A stretch of DNA of 21,614 nucleotides. It comes from Lasiosphaeris hirsuta. Lineage: Eukaryota > Ascomycota > Sordariomycetes > Sordariales > Lasiosphaeriaceae. The notes under the pieces were generated by a model. That model ran no database searches. It was not told the origin of the DNA and saw nothing but the letters and a program-made list of their open reading frames with translations. Positions within the stretch are counted from its first letter, which is position 1, and every line of letters starts with the position of its first letter. The translations under genes were made by a program, and so were the position numbers. Positions 18,599-21,614 of this stretch are shown piece by piece. Where the stretch lies: the NCBI GenBank assembly GCA_030549175.1, contig JAUKUA010000014.1, positions 1 to 21,614 of the forward strand, written 5' to 3'.

Positions 18599-20971
18599 TG
18601 TAGAGACCTTGGCCTTTTTCGATAGTTAGGGAGAAATATCCTCTTCTTTATCTCTTCCACACTTAGTCTTAGCTCCGGAGATCTTTCTAGGTAACTTAAG
18701 GATATCCTTACTATCCTCAGTTTTCTACTATAACATTTAAGAGTGTTATAGCCTTGACGTTCGTACGGTAGTATCCCTTATTTACCTTATGTTTATTAAT
18801 TTTAGCTTATTCTATCTTGGCGATAGCCTCTTTATAAGTTTACTAGTGCTTCGTTCGGGTAGATGCTGAAGGGTTGTCCTTTCTATCTTATTACTCCTAC
18901 TTTAGACCTTTCTTAAGTTTTTCTTTTACAGGTACTAGATGTAGACGGGAGCTAGAGATATTAGTTTCCTCCTGATAACTATCTTTTTTGAGCGTTCCTT
19001 ATTATTCGAAGTAGACTCTCCTTTTCCTTACTTGGCTTTGTGATTAATTTCGCGGTTCTTCATTTTATCTTTATGAATTAAGTTAGTAGTAACGACGGCT
19101 TCGAGAAAGTCGGTATCATTAGTAAGAAGATATCCCGTACGTGAATAAATTAAGTTTATTATAGCGTCAGGGATAGTATTAGTAACTAGTGATTATAAGG
19201 CCTAGCCGTTGAGATCGACGGTATGATTAAGTTTCTAAAACTTTATTACGTACTCGTTTATATCTCTATCGTAAGTTAGGGTTTTCATAGCTCGTAGTCC
19301 TTAGCTCTTTGTACTAGGTTACAAAAACGTTCGACTATGACGGTGGCATAGTTGTTCTATTGATTTACTAGGCCGAGCTTTTCGATTTAGGTTCTTCTTT
19401 TCTGATACTATTCGAAGGTAGTACTTTTAGTAAGAGTACGACAAAGTAATCTTAGCCTTATCATCGAGGAAACTTCGTTTATAGATACTAAAATACTCCT
19501 TAACGGAGTGTTACCATATCTTAAATTCACTTTTATCCTTTCTATTGTACTTTTCGGGTTTCGCCATGGTTACGGCGGTACCTTAACCACGGGATTCCTA
19601 AATTACATTGGTATTGTTACGAATTAGGTCTTGATTAGTCCGGATAAGGTTGAGGAGGATTACTATAGGGTCACGTGGAAATAAAGGGCTTTGGGATCCC
19701 GGACCCTAAGGTCCTAGGGGTCCCGGAGGCTTAGGTAGGCTTCCTAATAGTCCGGGAGAACCGGGAGGTAGACTCGTATAATAGAAGTCGTCGTCTAAGT
19801 TATTATTGTTATTACCGTCGTCCAGAGGAGGTAAAGTATCTATCCTAACATAGCGGAGAGCCGAGTTTCCTCTTATGTTTCTACTTCTTATTTTAATATC
19901 AAAATTTTATATGTTATCTACCTGTCTCTAGGCTCGTACCGAGATTTCTTAGGTAGCCCTTCTTTAGAGGTTACGGTCTAGAGGGGTCTTCGTCTTAGTC
20001 GAAATATCGTATGGAAGTTGACTTTTTAAACGGTTATAACGGCCGTCGTGAGGGTTTAACAGAAGGGGTTTTCTATAAACATGTCATAGCCCTCTAGATG
20101 ATTTGTTCTTTATCATAAGACCTTACCCGTGTTAACCGTGATACGAGGGCTTTTTCGATAAGGTTATTAAAGTAGGCCTTAAGCTAATCAAACAATTCTT
20201 AGTCTTTTAGAGTTTGTAATACTCTAGGTTACTAAAATGTTATAAGGAAATTAAACTGGCTCTAGGCCGTAGTAGACTAGTAGCTAAATTCCGTGTTATA
20301 GTAGTCTTATCGAGCTTACTTTTCTTCTTAAATTCGAAGGAGTTCCTTAACTCGGACAAGCTCGGCGTTTTATTTTCTAACCCTTACTTCTTAGTCTCGT
20401 ACTTGTTATACTTACTGTAACTTTTACTTGGTAATTTCCTTACGGAGGGCTTTATACGTGTAACAATAAGATTAAGAGATTTTTTACGTTAGGCTATTTA
20501 GGTAGTAAACTAAGCTAATTTTAGTTGACTTTAATACTAAAGTAGTATAAGATATTTCTAATTTTTACTAAGTACTTTTAAGGACATATTAATTTATCTT
20601 AATATATTATACTATTAACTGATAGTCGGTAACTAAGGTAGTAAATATTAAGTAAGTAAATCGAGCCTTTCCTTATCTTCATATATATTGTTAATAAAGA
20701 AGTAAAGTTCCTTATAAGCTTTAACGACTTAATTGTAGAGATAAATAAACTATTGGAATAGTTTAGTAAAGGTTTCGGAACTCGATAGGAATATAGGAAA
20801 CTTTTTAATAGTTTATATTTCTATCTTAGGAGGTTCTTAGATCATAAGGTCAGTTCCGGGGTTAGGTTCGGTTTCCCGGCCCCGAAGTACCGTTAAGTAT
20901 GATATAGGATTACCGGCTATTATAAATGGAGCGGTAGATAAAAGGATTGTTCGTAGAGTAAAAAGATTATC
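18599..20971 (-). pseudogene. gag: Chromovirus gag/leader region, decayed
   Basis: By position between the 5' LTR and protease this should hold gag and the primer-binding site. The minus strand shows only short open pieces broken by stops, with Lys/Glu-rich text near 18660-18600 that continues into the protease frame. I could not see an intact CCHC zinc knuckle. The primer-binding site should begin at 20971 (GATAATCTTTTTACTC on the minus strand), but RIP prevents me from matching it to a tRNA. Confidence 0.6.
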
Positions 20972-21614
20972 TGTGATATAGGCTAGCTCTAAGAGATCTA
21001 GGATGTAATAACCATAAGGTAAGATATCAAATAAAGAGTCAGACTATAGAACTTTAACCTTTTCTTAACTTTCGACTTAACCGTTTAACGAACTATCCTA
21101 ACAATTATTATTAGTCTAATTTAGAGCTTTCACACGACGAACTTAAGGACTTAATCTTCGTAAGGCTAATAAGTATAAGGTCTAATTTAGAGGTTTAGAA
21201 TAGAACGGTAAGGGAGTTAACTATCGTAATATAAAGTAATAGAGAGCTAGGAAGAAAAAGGTTTAAAGAGATAGAATGATCTAACAGAAGATAAGACATA
21301 ATACTTCGTAGTTATAAGTTAGGAAAAAGAAGGGTTCATAAGGTTATATTATCTCTTAACTTCACTAAAGTTCAGTTAATAATCTTTCTAGGTTTGTCTA
21401 AAGAAAACTAGGGAGCTTCTTCCTCTCGAGATCTATCGTAATATACCTGTCCTACTTATAGAAGGCTATGTATAAGATATAAAGATACTAAAATACCTAA
21501 AGGATCCTCCTAGCTACCCGTCGGTCCCGAATCTCCTTTCTAGCTACCCGTCTCTCACGTCCTACAAATCCGTAGCTACATGCCAAGTAAAGCCGGCCTA
21601 TCACACGTTAGTCC
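20972..21614 (-). repeat. 5' LTR of the chromovirus (3' half; cut by window edge)
   Basis: On the minus strand this LTR ends at 20972 (TATATCACA, decayed TGTGTCACA). It aligns along its visible length with 13590-14240, for example AAGAGTCAGACT and AACCTTTTCTTAACT blocks. It has clearly more C-to-T/G-to-A changes than the matching part of the 3' LTR. Confidence 0.9.

Larger units (their letters stand above)
13590..21614 (-). mobile_element. Ty3/gypsy chromovirus, nearly complete, RIP-inactivated
   Basis: Read on the minus strand: the 5' LTR (from beyond the window to 20972), then the internal region (20971-14902) with gag-like space, protease, reverse transcriptase, RNase H, integrase and chromodomain, then a polypurine tract and the 3' LTR (14901-13590). 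Domain order is that of Metaviridae. Both LTRs belong to family A, so the solo LTR at 8448-9771 and the fragment at 1-192 come from the same family. The insertion interrupts the Fot1-like transposon, so it is the younger event. The flank at the 3' LTR is CCTTT (13585-13589); the matching copy would be outside the window. Confidence 0.9.

Noticed and set aside
1..21614. tRNA or rRNA genes
   Set aside because: No cloverleaf with A and B box motifs and no rRNA core sequence was recognisable. I could not run a covariance search.

Overview
The window looks like a chromosomal piece of a filamentous ascomycete (Pezizomycotina). Three things point there: short introns with fungal-type splice sites and branch points, two HMG-box mating-type-like genes, and AT-rich retrotransposon debris whose C-to-T and G-to-A changes and TAA/TAG stops look like repeat-induced point mutation (RIP). 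A MAT1-2-1 homologue beside a MAT1-1-3-like HMG box would fit Leotiomycetes or Sordariomycetes best. This placement is inference.

Layout. 1-693: ends of two related LTRs (families A and B). About 820-5430: an island of ordinary base composition between AT-rich, RIP-scarred flanks. It holds an unrecognised minus-strand gene-like stretch (1223-1582), a promoter-like pyrimidine-rich block (2161-2496), a MAT1-2-1-like gene on + (2497-3675, with apparent frameshifts), and a second HMG-box reading frame on - (5134-4073), tail to tail with it. 5451-12625: AT-rich DNA, much of it a degenerate tandem array. It is interrupted by an LTR B copy (7201-8319), a solo LTR A with a perfect 5-bp target duplication (8448-9771), and two LTR C copies (10323-10753, and 11795-12268 with a perfect 5-bp duplication). 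12629-13589: the C-terminal half of a Fot1/pogo DDE transposase on -, cut by the next element. 13590-21614: a nearly complete Ty3/gypsy chromovirus on -, with 3' LTR, chromodomain, integrase, RNase H, reverse transcriptase, protease, a gag region and a 5' LTR that runs off the window. All of its coding sequence is broken by stops.

The most striking point is in the island. A perfect 153-bp inverted repeat (2748-2900 and 4949-5101) codes for the same stretch of the MAT1-2-1 N-terminal region in both copies, and each copy reads in frame toward a different HMG box. Only the left copy has the first exon and the promoter-like block. The right copy is headless and stops at a 29-bp-arm hairpin. Recombination between the repeats would invert the 2,048 bp between them and join the single head to the other HMG box. 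This would be a switchable two-tail mating-type regulator, mechanically like other inversion-based MAT systems but exchanging protein halves. The sequence shows the architecture; the switching is inference.
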